A DNA stretch of 64,000 bases from contig JBDTOO010000013.1 in the NCBI GenBank assembly GCA_039933215.1, positions 1 through 64,000 on the forward strand. The letters are read 5' to 3'. Origin of the DNA: JALYUA01 sp039933215. Its GTDB lineage: Bacteria; Acidobacteriota; Thermoanaerobaculia; UBA5066; Gp7-AA6. Made by a program: the position numbers and the translations under genes. Shown piece after piece: positions 27,291 to 35,023 of the stretch (position 1 is the first letter of the stretch; the number at the start of each line of letters is the position of its first letter). The notes below the pieces were generated by a model, which saw only the letters and a list, made by a program, of their open reading frames with translations, made no database searches and was not told the DNA's origin.

Positions 27291-28289
27291 CCGCACCCGG
27301 TACACGAAAGCGACGCGCGTGTAACCGCCCTGCCGGGATCGCGCCCAGGGTCCCGTGAAGAAAGGCAGGAACCGCAGATCCTCGAAGGTCACCGTCGTCG
27401 ATCCGTCCGGCAGGGACCGGACGGTCGCGAGCGGGAAGCGGGCGAACGCGAGATAGCTGCGCACGTCCGGGAGCGCGCGCGCCGCCGCGAAGGCCGGGGA
27501 GTCCGCCGGCTTGTCGAAGGTGCGGAGGCGCGCCCGCGCGGGCGGCGGATAGAAGCTCGGGAGGAGCCGGAGAGCCTGCCCGAGATCCTCGGGCACCCTC
27601 GGAACCGGCACCGTGCGGGCGAAGGGGCCGACGTCGAAGAAGCTCGCGTGCAGCGAGCCGCCGTGGTCGGAAAGCCCCAGCCACCGAAACGGCGACAGGA
27701 GCTGCGGGAGCACGGCCGTCGGGGTCCCGTCCGGCGGCCGGTCGATCCGCTTCCACTCGCGGAGCGCGTAGGCGTGAACGCACGCGCAGAAGAGGATGTA
27801 GACGGCGAGAAGGGCCGTGCCGCCGGCGGCGAAGCGCCGCGCCTTCCCGCGCATCGTGATCGAGAGGATCAGCGCGCCGCCGGAGATGCCCGAGAAGAAG
27901 GGATCGATGATGAAGACCCAGTCGAGCGAATAGCGTTCGAGCGACAGAGGCGTGAAGAACATCGTCCCGAACGAGGTCATCCAGTCGAAGAAGATGTGCG
28001 AGGCGATACCCGCGGCCGCAAACAGCCAGAGCTCGCGCAGACGCGAACGGCGGAAGACGTGCCGGCAGACCGCCGCGATGCCGAGTGAGAAGACGGGAAG
28101 GTAGACGAGGGAGTGGCTCCACCCGCGGTGATTGCGCAGGTAGTCGAGCTGGCCCGACAGGAACAGGAAGTCGAGATCGGGAATCATCGCCGCGATGAAC
28201 CCGATCCAGAGTGCCGCGCGCGCGTCGGGACGGCCGGCGAGGGACCGCCCGAGGATGGCGCCGGCAAACCCGTGGGTCGGGGTATCCAT
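27231..28289 (-). CDS. YdjM-like inner-membrane metal-dependent hydrolase (DUF457-type)
   Basis: A 352-residue protein. The first half matches the LexA-regulated YdjM family: MDTPTHGFAGAILG with a His in the first helix, IPDLDFLF, HRGWSHSLVYLP and HIFFDWMTSFGT, a set of His/Asp residues in membrane helices thought to bind metal. The second half (about 190-352) is a soluble, probably periplasmic extension. Enzyme activity is unproven in the family. The ATG 28289 follows TATCAT by nine bases. Its 3' end overlaps the convergent membrane-protein gene by 60 bp. Confidence 0.83.
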   Translation of the reverse strand: MDTPTHGFAGAILGRSLAGRPDARAALWIGFIAAMIPDLDFLFLSGQLDYLRNHRGWSHSLVYLPVFSLGIAAVCRHVFRRSRLRELWLFAAAGIASHIFFDWMTSFGTMFFTPLSLERYSLDWVFIIDPFFSGISGGALILSITMRGKARRFAAGGTALLAVYILFCACVHAYALREWKRIDRPPDGTPTAVLPQLLSPFRWLGLSDHGGSLHASFFDVGPFARTVPVPRVPEDLGQALRLLPSFYPPPARARLRTFDKPADSPAFAAARALPDVRSYLAFARFPLATVRSLPDGSTTVTFEDLRFLPFFTGPWARSRQGGYTRVAFVYRVRLDPLGRPLERGFIVSGRGR

Positions 28290-28397
28290 GGCGCGCGGAT
28301 GATAAGCGAGGGCGCGGACGCGGCTCTCGCCCCCGCAGGCAGCGCCGCGAGTCCCCGTACACCCGGCCGCGAGTCCATGGCCCGCCCGGCGGGCCCC

Positions 28398-28403
28398 TAT
28401 AAT
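28398..28403 (+). promoter_or_regulatory. -10 box before the REC-PilZ gene
   Basis: A perfect TATAAT, ending seven bases before ATG 28411, with no Shine-Dalgarno. This is the clearest leaderless-type start in the window. Confidence 0.6.
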
Positions 28404-28410
28404 CGAAGCC

Positions 28411-29130
28411 ATGAGCTCGGTGCTTCTCGTGGACGACAACGGGCTTTTTCGGGCCGTCGCCGAGGACATCGAGCGGCGCACACACTGCCGGGTGCTGCGC
28501 GCCGGCAACGGAACCGATGCGCTCGCCACCGCCCGGCGCGACAAGCCCGACCTGATCTTCCTCGACGCGGAGATGACCGGGATGACGGGGATCGACGTCT
28601 GCCGGGTCCTGAAGGCGGATTCGCACCTCGGGCGGAGTCCGGTCGTCGTCGCGGTGTCGGGCCGGGAGTCCGAGGAAGCGGCGCAACGCGCGGGAGCCGA
28701 CGCCGCGATCGGCAAGCCCTTCGACCCGTCGGCGATCTTCGACACGATCCGGCGGTTTCTGCAGCTCTCTCCTCGCGACGCCGCACGCGCGGCCGTCGGC
28801 TGGCCGGTGACGTTCTGGCGCGACGGAGCGCAGCACGAGGGAACGCTTCGGGATCTCTCGCGGGGCGGTTTCTTCATCCGGACGCACGTCCGGCAGCCCG
28901 TCGGAGCGCGCCTGGAGATCTCGTTCGACGTCCCGGGCGAGAAACCCGGGCGCACGGTCGTCGCCGAAGCGATCGTCGTGCGCGGCGGTCAGGATCCGGA
29001 TCGCGGCCTGGGCTGCCGCTTCTTTCAGATCACCGCGGGAGCGCGCACGCACCTGGACGAATGCCTTCGCCTCCTCGAGGCCGGGGAGCTCGTCGGAGTC
29101 GGAACGAAGCCCGAGGCGAATCCTTCCTGA
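28411..29130 (+). CDS. Response regulator with C-terminal PilZ domain
   Basis: A 239-residue protein. The receiver domain (1-115) has acidic DD at 8-9, the phospho-acceptor Asp52 in LIFLDAEM, and Lys in AAIGKPFD. The PilZ domain (about 118-235) has RDAAR, which fits the RxxxR c-di-GMP motif, and DLSRGG for D/NxSxxG, so c-di-GMP binding is likely. It would link phosphorelay input to c-di-GMP output without DNA binding. No histidine kinase is adjacent. Two EAL proteins in the window may share the pathway. Confidence 0.9.
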   Translation: MSSVLLVDDNGLFRAVAEDIERRTHCRVLRAGNGTDALATARRDKPDLIFLDAEMTGMTGIDVCRVLKADSHLGRSPVVVAVSGRESEEAAQRAGADAAIGKPFDPSAIFDTIRRFLQLSPRDAARAAVGWPVTFWRDGAQHEGTLRDLSRGGFFIRTHVRQPVGARLEISFDVPGEKPGRTVVAEAIVVRGGQDPDRGLGCRFFQITAGARTHLDECLRLLEAGELVGVGTKPEANPS

Positions 29131-29158
29131 CGCCCGCCTGACCGGAGGTCGGCGTCAG
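29127..29158. terminator. Bidirectional hairpin between REC-PilZ and dCMP deaminase genes
   Basis: CTGACGCC (29127-29134) pairs with GGCGTCAG (29151-29158), with GACC/GGTC pairing inside. The stem contains the stop codons of both convergent genes. Confidence 0.55.
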
Positions 29159-29604
29159 ACGATCCGTTCTCCCGGTCCGGTGCCTTTCCCGAGGTCGATC
29201 AGTTCGATGTTCGCCTCCCGGGCGACGGCGAGCGACTTCTCGTCCCGGTAGAACTCTCCGTAGTAGACGCGGGAGATCCCCGCGTTGGCGATCAGCTTGA
29301 AGCACGGCCAGCACGGGCTCGCGGTGGTGTACAGCTCCGCGCCCCGGATCGCCACGCCGTTGCTCGCCGCCTGGAGGATGGCGTTCGCTTCGGCGTGCAC
29401 CGTCGAAACGCAGTGACCGTCTTCGACGACGCATCCGACGTCCTCGCAGTGCGGAAGGCCGCGGATCGAGCCGTTGTAACCGGTCGAGAGGATGGTCCGG
29501 TCCCGGACGATCACCGCCCCGACGTGCTTGCGCTCGCACGTCGCCCTCGTCGCGACCTGCGTCGCGATGTTCATGAAGTACCGGTGCCAGCCGACGCGCT
29601 CCAT
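29155..29604 (-). CDS. dCMP/deoxycytidylate deaminase family protein (ComEB-like)
   Basis: A 149-residue zinc deaminase. The catalytic motif HAE is at 70-72 (STVHAEANAI) and the two Cys ligands are in SPCWPCF (98 and 101). An extra Cys/His cluster (TCERKHVGA, PHCEDVGC) matches the second zinc site of dCMP deaminases. It converts dCMP to dUMP for dTTP synthesis. The ATG 29604 is preceded by TACATT seven bases upstream and a TGACAC element 17 bp further, a credible promoter touching the repeat array. Confidence 0.9.
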   Translation of the reverse strand: MERVGWHRYFMNIATQVATRATCERKHVGAVIVRDRTILSTGYNGSIRGLPHCEDVGCVVEDGHCVSTVHAEANAILQAASNGVAIRGAELYTTASPCWPCFKLIANAGISRVYYGEFYRDEKSLAVAREANIELIDLGKGTGPGERIV

Positions 29605-29611
29605 CCGCGCG

Positions 29612-29617
29612 AATGTA
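29612..29617 (-). promoter_or_regulatory. Putative -10 box of the dCMP deaminase gene
   Basis: TACATT on the minus strand, seven bases before the ATG. A TGACAC hexamer at 29635-29640 (minus strand) is separated from it by 17 bp. Confidence 0.5.
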
Positions 29618-29626
29618 TCGCGCTTC

Positions 29627-29876
29627 GGTGACAGGTGTCAGGAGGCAGGTGTCGGCAGCCGCCTGAGCGAGGTGACAGGTGACCAGGTGACAGGTGTCGG
29701 CAGCCCGGGGTGGTCGGCGACGATCGGCCAGCTTCCGTCACCTGTCACCCGTCACCTGTCACCCGTCACCCGTCACCCGTCACCTGTCACCCGTCACCTG
29801 TCACCTGTCACCTGTCACCTGTCACCCGTCACCTGTCACCTGTCACCTGTCACCCGTCACCTGTCCCTGTCACCTG
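29627..29876. repeat. Inverted array of 7-bp repeats filling an intergenic gap
   Basis: From 29737 to 29862 there are 18 perfect head-to-tail copies of GTCACCY (Y is C or T), then a 6-bp and a last copy to 29875. To the left (29627-29706) the same heptamer lies in the opposite orientation (AGGTGAC/AGGTGTC), with a duplicated block ending GTCGGCAGCC. The arms could form a long hairpin or cruciform. The gap (29605-29906) has no credible gene: a period of 7 keeps all frames open without being coding. Confidence 0.9.
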
Positions 29877-29891
29877 CCAGGGCGCCCGCGT

Positions 29892-29897
29892 TAGAAT
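29892..29897 (+). promoter_or_regulatory. Putative -10 box of the ketosynthase-exosortase operon
   Basis: TAGAAT ends nine bases before ATG 29907, just past the repeat array. There is no Shine-Dalgarno. Confidence 0.5.
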
Positions 29898-29906
29898 CGC
29901 CGGCTC

Positions 29907-31130
29907 ATGAACAAACCCCGGCGCGTCGTCGTGACCGGTCTCGGCGCGGTGACGTCGATCGGAACGAATCTGCCCGATTTCTGGAACAACCTGCTGGCCG
30001 GCCAGTGCGGGATCCGGCCGTTTTCTCTCTTCGACCCGGCGGGCTATCGGACCCAGACGGCCGCGCAGGTCCTGGAGATCCCGGACGGATTCCTGACGCC
30101 TTCGGAGCGGCGGCGCATGTCGCGCGCCGATCGGATGGGCGTCGCGGCCGCGGACGAGGCCGTCCGGATGTCGGGCCTCGACCTCGAGCGCGAGAACCCC
30201 GAGCGGATCGGGGTGATATTGGGCGGCGGGACCTCGGGTCTCCTCGATTCGGAGGCCTACTACGAGCAGCATCTCCACGGAGAGAAGGGGCGGCCTTCCC
30301 ACGTGCTGAATCATCTGCCGGACGCGATCACCGACCGGATCGCGCAGCACTTCGAGCTCCAGGGAATCAAGTCAACGATCACGACGGCCTGCTCCTCGTC
30401 CGCCAACGCGATGGGATACGCCCACGACGCCATCGCCGCCGGGTTCGCCGACGTGATCATCACGGGAGGATCGGACGTCCTCGCGCGCCTGACATACGGG
30501 GGATTCAACTCGCTGCGCTCCGTCGATCCCGAGCCGTGCCGGCCCTTCGATCGGGAGCGCAAGGGCCTGTCGATCGGAGAGGCGGCGGGCATTCTGGTCT
30601 TCGAGGAATGGGAACGCGCACGCCGGCGAGGCGCTCCGATCCTCGCGGAGTTTCTCGGATACGGCGTGACCTCGGACGCGTACCACATGACGGCGCCGGA
30701 CCCGAGCGGGGTCGCGGGAGGTCGCACGGTCAAGAGCGCGCTCGCCGCGGCGGGAGTCAACGCGGACGACGTCGACTACGTCAACGCCCACGGCACCGCG
30801 ACGCCCCAGAATGACTCCGCCGAGACGGCGGCGCTGAAGGAGGGCCTCGGAGACCGCGCGCGGCGCATCCCGATCTCCTCGATCAAGTCGATGATCGGAC
30901 ACTGCCTGTGCGCGTCGGGCGCGATCGAGGCGGTCGCGACCGTCATGACCGTCCGGGAAGGACGCATCCCCCCCACCATTCACTACGAGAACCCGGACCC
31001 CGCCTGCGACCTCGACTGCGTCCCGAACGCGGCTCGCGAAGGGCGGGTGGACGTGGCGATCTCCGACTCCTTCGCGTTCGGCGGGAACAGCTCCGTCGTC
31101 GTTTTCGCGCGCGAAGCCGGCGTCTACTGA
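29907..31130 (+). CDS. Beta-ketoacyl-ACP synthase (FabF/KS-alpha-like)
   Basis: A 407-residue condensing enzyme with the full triad: Cys162 in TTACSSSAN, His295 in NAHGTATPQND, and His332 in SMIGHCLCASG. It elongates acyl-ACP chains with malonyl-ACP by decarboxylative Claisen condensation. FabF-type length and motifs fit, but it heads an operon with a catalytically dead KS partner, as KS-alpha/KS-beta pairs do in type II polyketide and aryl-polyene-like systems. No ACP, ketoreductase or fabD is adjacent, so it must draw these from elsewhere. Start ATG 29907, TAGAAT box nine bases upstream. The next gene starts four bases after the stop. Confidence 0.9.
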   Translation: MNKPRRVVVTGLGAVTSIGTNLPDFWNNLLAGQCGIRPFSLFDPAGYRTQTAAQVLEIPDGFLTPSERRRMSRADRMGVAAADEAVRMSGLDLERENPERIGVILGGGTSGLLDSEAYYEQHLHGEKGRPSHVLNHLPDAITDRIAQHFELQGIKSTITTACSSSANAMGYAHDAIAAGFADVIITGGSDVLARLTYGGFNSLRSVDPEPCRPFDRERKGLSIGEAAGILVFEEWERARRRGAPILAEFLGYGVTSDAYHMTAPDPSGVAGGRTVKSALAAAGVNADDVDYVNAHGTATPQNDSAETAALKEGLGDRARRIPISSIKSMIGHCLCASGAIEAVATVMTVREGRIPPTIHYENPDPACDLDCVPNAAREGRVDVAISDSFAFGGNSSVVVFAREAGVY

Positions 31131-31134
31131 CAGG

Positions 31135-32274
31135 GTGACGGAGCGCGGGTGGATCACGGGAACGGGAGCCGTTTGTCCTCTCGGACGCAGCGCTCCCGAG
31201 TTCTACCGCCGGCTGATGGCGGGCGAGACGGCCGTTCGCCGCATGACGGCCGAGGAGCGAGGAGTGCTCCAGGCGTTCGAGATCGCGCGCTGCGACGGAT
31301 TCTCGCCGCAGCCGGAGATCCCTCCGATGAAGGCACGCCGGTTCGACCGGGGCAGCCAGTTCGCCATCGTCGCGTGCATGGAGGCCGTCCGGGAAGCCGG
31401 GCTCGACATCGCGGCCGCCCCGGAGGACGTCGGGATCGCCATGGGCACCGGCTCGGCGGGTGCCGGGGCGCTGACCGAGTTCCTCCGGGTCCTCTTCCTC
31501 GAATCGCCCGAAGCGGCTCCTCCGTTCCATTTCCCGAACACCGTGGCGAATGCGCCCGCGTCCCAGGTCTCGATCGAGCTGAAGCTGTTCGGCCCGAACG
31601 TCACGATCACCCAGAAAGACCCGTCCGCATTGAACGCCCTTCTCTACGCCGCGCTCGCCCTCGACTCCGGACGGGCGCACGCGATGATCGCTTCCGCAGT
31701 GGACGAGTGGAACCCGATCTACGCGCTCGGCTTCGATCGCGTCGGGGCGCTCCGCGGTGAAAAGAGGACTTCGGGCATCGTGCAGGGAGAAGGCGCGTTC
31801 GCCGTGGTCCTGGAAACCGGCGAGCGCGTCCGCGCCCGCGGCGCCCGGCCCCTCGCCCGGCTCACGGGCATCGCCGTCGGCGGCGTGCCGACGGAGCCGT
31901 ACAAGTTCGCTCCCGATTCCGCCGCGATCGAGCGCACGATCCGCGGGGCCCTCGCCGACGCCGGAGCGCTTCCCGAGGAGATCGGACTCTGGTTTCCCTC
32001 CCGAAACGGCGTCGTCGAGATGGATCGCGCCGAGGCGGACGTCGTGAAACGCGTCTTCGGAGAGGCGCCGCGAGCCGTCTCGGTCAAGAGCGCCGTCGGA
32101 GAGATGGCGGCCTCCGGCGGCGGTCAGCTCGTCGCGGCGACGCTCGCGATCGCCGATCCGGGCGCTCCGTTCCCGCCGGGATCCCGCACCCGGAAGGTCC
32201 TCATCGACTCCTTCGGCGCCGGCGGCAACTTCCTCGCCGCGGTCCTCGAATCGCCCGATGGCGGCGCGCCGTGA
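31135..32274 (+). CDS. Ketosynthase-like protein lacking the catalytic triad (chain-length-factor-like)
   Basis: A 379-residue protein with the thiolase/KS fold (GWITGTGAVCPLG start, FGAGGNFLAAVLE end). The three catalytic residues are gone: at the Cys position the text is TITQKDPSAL (Asp), at the first His PSRNGVVEMD (Arg), and at the second VKSAVGEMAA (Glu). It cannot condense on its own and probably forms a heterodimer with the upstream KS to set chain length or specificity, as KS-beta/CLF proteins do. The GTG 31135 is four bases after the KS stop; the end overlaps the thioesterase start (GTGA). Confidence 0.82.
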   Translation: MTERGWITGTGAVCPLGRSAPEFYRRLMAGETAVRRMTAEERGVLQAFEIARCDGFSPQPEIPPMKARRFDRGSQFAIVACMEAVREAGLDIAAAPEDVGIAMGTGSAGAGALTEFLRVLFLESPEAAPPFHFPNTVANAPASQVSIELKLFGPNVTITQKDPSALNALLYAALALDSGRAHAMIASAVDEWNPIYALGFDRVGALRGEKRTSGIVQGEGAFAVVLETGERVRARGARPLARLTGIAVGGVPTEPYKFAPDSAAIERTIRGALADAGALPEEIGLWFPSRNGVVEMDRAEADVVKRVFGEAPRAVSVKSAVGEMAASGGGQLVAATLAIADPGAPFPPGSRTRKVLIDSFGAGGNFLAAVLESPDGGAP

Positions 32275-32735
32275 GCGCCGTGCGCCGGACGGCTCCGCTG
32301 CGGGGCTTCGAGATCGAGATCCCGGTGCGGTTCGCCGAATGCGATTCCTACGCCGTGGTCTGGCACGGGCACTACGCGATGTACCTGGAGCAGGTCCGGG
32401 AGGCCTTCACGGGCCGCTTCGGATTCACGGCGACCCGGGCGCTCTCGATCGGGTACAAGGTTCCGATCACCCGCATGGAGATCCGATACCGCCGAGCGAT
32501 CCGGGCGGACACCGCGATCCGCGCCTGCGCGCGGCTGCGCCGGCCCGAGGTCGCACGCCTCGTTCTCGACTACGAGATCCGCGACGCCGACGGCGACCTG
32601 CTCGCCGCCGCCGAGACCGAACAGGTCGTTCTGAACCAGGCCGGCGAGCTCCTGCTGGCACTTCCGCGCGATCTGCAGGCGCTGGTCGAGCGAATGCTCG
32701 CCTATCAGGATGAAATGGAGCGTGCGACACCATGA
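32271..32735 (+). CDS. Hotdog-fold acyl thioesterase (4HBT/YbgC-like)
   Basis: A 154-residue protein. The family motif FAECDSYAVVWHGHYAMYLEQ (residues about 21-41) has the Asp and the WHGxY block of 4-hydroxybenzoyl-CoA/YbgC thioesterases. It would release acyl chains from CoA or ACP. It starts by GTG overlapping the KS-like stop (GTGA) and ends overlapping xrtH (ATGA), so it is translated in register with a KS pair and an exosortase. Probable role: offloading the product of the KS pair (inference). Confidence 0.87.
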   Translation: MSAVRRTAPLRGFEIEIPVRFAECDSYAVVWHGHYAMYLEQVREAFTGRFGFTATRALSIGYKVPITRMEIRYRRAIRADTAIRACARLRRPEVARLVLDYEIRDADGDLLAAAETEQVVLNQAGELLLALPRDLQALVERMLAYQDEMERATP

Positions 32736-33277
32736 AGGAGAAGAAGACTCCGGCGGCTCCCGACGACCCGCAGGCGCGCAAACGCCGCTCGTACCTCTTC
32801 CTCGCGAAGTTCCTGCTGCTTCTCGTGGGATTCGCCCTGCTCGTCTCGTGGAACCCCGTCAATGACGCCGTCATCGTTCCTTTCACCGCCGGGGTGGCCC
32901 GCGCGTCCGGGGCGGCGTTGAACGTCCTGTCGCAGGACGTGACGGTGGTGGGGACGCAGCTGCGGTCGGGCGCCTTCGGCGTGGACATCGAGAACGGCTG
33001 CAACGGGGTGGAGACGGCCCTTCTCTTCGGGGCCGCCGTCCTCGCGTTTCCCGCCTCGTGGAAAGCGCGGCTCTCCGGCCTCGCCCTGGGGTTCCTGGCC
33101 ATCCAGGGCCTGAACCTCGTTCGGGTCGTCAGCCTCTTCTGGATCGGAAAGCACCGCCCTGCCCTTTTCTCGGCGGCGCACACGGTCCTGTGGCAGTCCG
33201 TCGTCGTCCTGGCGGGAGTCCTCCTCTTCCTGCTCTGGGCCTCGCGACAGAAGGGCGCCGCGCGGGCGGAGGCGTGA
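32732..33277 (+). CDS. xrtH: Exosortase H (IPTL-CTERM-specific transpeptidase)
   Basis: A 181-residue membrane protein with about five helices. The exosortase triad is present: Cys90 in IENGCNGVETALLF, Arg131 in LNLVRVVSLFWIG, His150 in FSAAHTVLWQ. The NGCNG/VRVVSL pattern and short length mark the XrtH group, which recognises IPTLxxWG C-termini, cleaves them, and is thought to pass the protein to a lipid or glycan carrier. A matching IPTL protein is at 9944-11044. The ATG overlaps the thioesterase stop (ATGA); the stop overlaps the next gene (GTGA). Placement inside a fatty-acyl/polyketide operon is unusual. Confidence 0.9.
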   Translation: MKEKKTPAAPDDPQARKRRSYLFLAKFLLLLVGFALLVSWNPVNDAVIVPFTAGVARASGAALNVLSQDVTVVGTQLRSGAFGVDIENGCNGVETALLFGAAVLAFPASWKARLSGLALGFLAIQGLNLVRVVSLFWIGKHRPALFSAAHTVLWQSVVVLAGVLLFLLWASRQKGAARAEA

Positions 33278-33864
33278 GCTGGCCCTCCCCGGGCCGGGCG
33301 GTTCTGCGGGCGGCGGCCGGGTTCCTGGCCGGTCTCGCACTCTGGGCCGCCCTCTCCGCACCCTACGAAAGGATCGTGGCCGGCGCCGCCGAGATGGTGC
33401 TGCGTACGGCCGAGCGCCCCGCGGTGACGCGGCTCGTCGCGCGCAACGGGGAGATCGTCGTCGACCGGAGCGACTTTCCGCCGGCGGCGCCGCGGCCGGG
33501 ATTGCCGGCCGCCGACCTTCACTTCAACTTCGTCATCCTGACCGCCCTCTTCGCTCTCTCGACGCCGCTGCGAGCGGGACGCGTCGCGCTCGCCCTCCTG
33601 CTCCTGTTCGCGGTGCACGTCGCGGCGCTCGGCTGCCAGGTGGAGTCCCTGTACGCGACCCGGCTCGGCCCCTGGAGCGAGGCCAACTACGGCGTCTTCG
33701 CGCGCAACGCGTGGGCGGCGTCCTTCCACTTCTACCAGATCGCCGGGCGCTTCGCGGCGCCGTTCGCGATCTGGTGGCCGCTCGCGCTGTGGGAACGGGG
33801 AGAATCGAGACCGGCGCCCCGGGGACCCGCGCGGAGAAAGAAGCGGAAGAGCGAGTTAAGGTGA
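33274..33864 (+). CDS. Membrane protein coupled to exosortase H
   Basis: A 196-residue protein with about four helices (near 10-28, 83-98, 105-125 and 165-180) and a short extracytosolic domain between the first two (AERPAVTRLVARNGEIVVDR). The tail is strongly basic (ARRKKRKSELR). A protein of this layout is commonly encoded beside exosortase H (family knowledge), probably as an accessory subunit. GTG 33274 overlaps the xrtH stop (GTGA). It is the last gene of the operon, followed by purine/pyrimidine arms. Confidence 0.78.
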   Translation: MSWPSPGRAVLRAAAGFLAGLALWAALSAPYERIVAGAAEMVLRTAERPAVTRLVARNGEIVVDRSDFPPAAPRPGLPAADLHFNFVILTALFALSTPLRAGRVALALLLLFAVHVAALGCQVESLYATRLGPWSEANYGVFARNAWAASFHFYQIAGRFAAPFAIWWPLALWERGESRPAPRGPARRKKRKSELR

Positions 33865-33948
33865 GAGGAGAGAGGTCAGGGGTCAGGGGGAAGGTCGCGA
33901 GGTCAGAAGTCAGAGGGGAACTCCCTCTCTCCTCTTTCCTCTCTCCTC
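33863..33948. repeat. Purine-rich and complementary pyrimidine-rich arms in a convergent gap
   Basis: GAGAGGAGAGAGG (33863-33875) is complementary over 11 bp to CCTCTCTCCTC, which occurs twice (33924-33934 and 33938-33948). Between lie loosely repeated GGTCAG blocks. The arms could act as a bidirectional terminator or form triplex DNA. It starts at the stop of the exosortase-operon gene and ends before the convergent FHA gene. Confidence 0.6.
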
Positions 33949-33958
33949 TTCCCTCAGC

Positions 33959-35023
33959 TTAAGGGCGTTTCTGCCGGTCGCGCCGGAGGTACCGGTAGTC
34001 CGGGACGTGATATTCCTTGAGCTTCGCGATCAGGGAGCCGCGCGAGATGTTCAGGATCTCGGCGCCACGGCTCTGATTCCCTTCGACGCGACGCATCGCC
34101 CGGTCGATGACTTCCCGTTCGACGGTCTCGACGATCTTCTTCAGGTCGTCCGTCTGGCGAAGAACCGAGTCGATCTCGCCGGGAGCCTGCTCCCGAGCGG
34201 GGACCAGGACCGGCACCGGAACGCCCGCGGGCTCGGTCGCCGCTCTCGCCGCGACACCGGCGACCTGGACGGCTTCCTCCAGAAACAGGATCGCGCGGGC
34301 GGGAAGCCGCGGCGTTTCGCGAACGAGTATGGCGAGCGCGCTTTCGGCCACGAGCGGCTCGACGACGAGCGTCAGCACGCCTGCGACGCTCTCCGAGCGC
34401 ACGACGCGCTCTCCCCCGCGCGCTTCCGCGACGAGCTGGGGCGGAAGCGCGGGCTGCTCTGAGAAGGTCGAGGCGATCGGACGGAACCCGTGGGCCGCCG
34501 ATAGCTCGCCGACCGCCCATTCGCTCGGCGCGAACTCGCGGTCGAAGAAATCCACCAGCGCCGTCGCGAGATCCTCCGGCGAGCCGTGCTCCCGGGAGAT
34601 GCGGTACGCGGAGAGACGCAGGGAGCGATAGTCGATCTCCGTCGCAGGGGCGACCGAGATCGCCGCGGGCGCATGGGACCCCATGAACGCGGCGGAATCG
34701 ACGATCGGCGTTCCCTGGGATGGAGTCTGGCGGCCCGGCTGGATCTGGATGACGGTGATCGTGGCCTCGCCGACGGCGATGCGGTCTCCGGGAGCGATCG
34801 GGCCTCCGGAGAACTCGCGGCCGTTGACCGTGACGGCGTCCACGCCCTTGAAGAGGTCGACCTGGTAGCGGCCGTCCTTCTCGAAAATCCGGAGGTGGCG
34901 CCCGGCGACGCCCCGCGCCCGGACGACGACCTCGTTGCCGGAAGACGCGCCGACTGTCACGGCGGCTCCCAGAACGCGGTGCACTTCGGCCCCACCCGCT
35001 TTCCGGACTTCCAAGCTCAGCAT
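33959..35023 (-). CDS. FHA-domain regulator with Fis-type helix-turn-helix
   Basis: A 354-residue protein. Residues about 15-90 form an FHA domain (VTVGASSGNEVVV, then GRHLRIFEKDG and NGREF), which reads phosphothreonine. The middle (about 130-270) looks like a degenerate GAF domain. The C-terminus is a Fis-type helix (EGNQSRGAEILNISRGSLIAKLKE), normally the DNA-binding end of sigma-54 activators. The AAA+ domain of such activators is missing, so it cannot open sigma-54 promoters itself and may instead bind DNA in response to a Ser/Thr kinase. No kinase is adjacent. It is convergent with the exosortase operon and divergent from smc. Confidence 0.8.
   Translation of the reverse strand: MLSLEVRKAGGAEVHRVLGAAVTVGASSGNEVVVRARGVAGRHLRIFEKDGRYQVDLFKGVDAVTVNGREFSGGPIAPGDRIAVGEATITVIQIQPGRQTPSQGTPIVDSAAFMGSHAPAAISVAPATEIDYRSLRLSAYRISREHGSPEDLATALVDFFDREFAPSEWAVGELSAAHGFRPIASTFSEQPALPPQLVAEARGGERVVRSESVAGVLTLVVEPLVAESALAILVRETPRLPARAILFLEEAVQVAGVAARAATEPAGVPVPVLVPAREQAPGEIDSVLRQTDDLKKIVETVEREVIDRAMRRVEGNQSRGAEILNISRGSLIAKLKEYHVPDYRYLRRDRQKRP

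Noticed and set aside
29737..29875. CRISPR array
   Set aside because: Units are 7 bp, contiguous and without spacers; no cas genes.
29694..29910. Open frames in the repeat array giving HLSPVTCHLSPVT
   Set aside because: A 7-bp repeat gives a 7-residue repeat in every frame; no start signal, no protein character.
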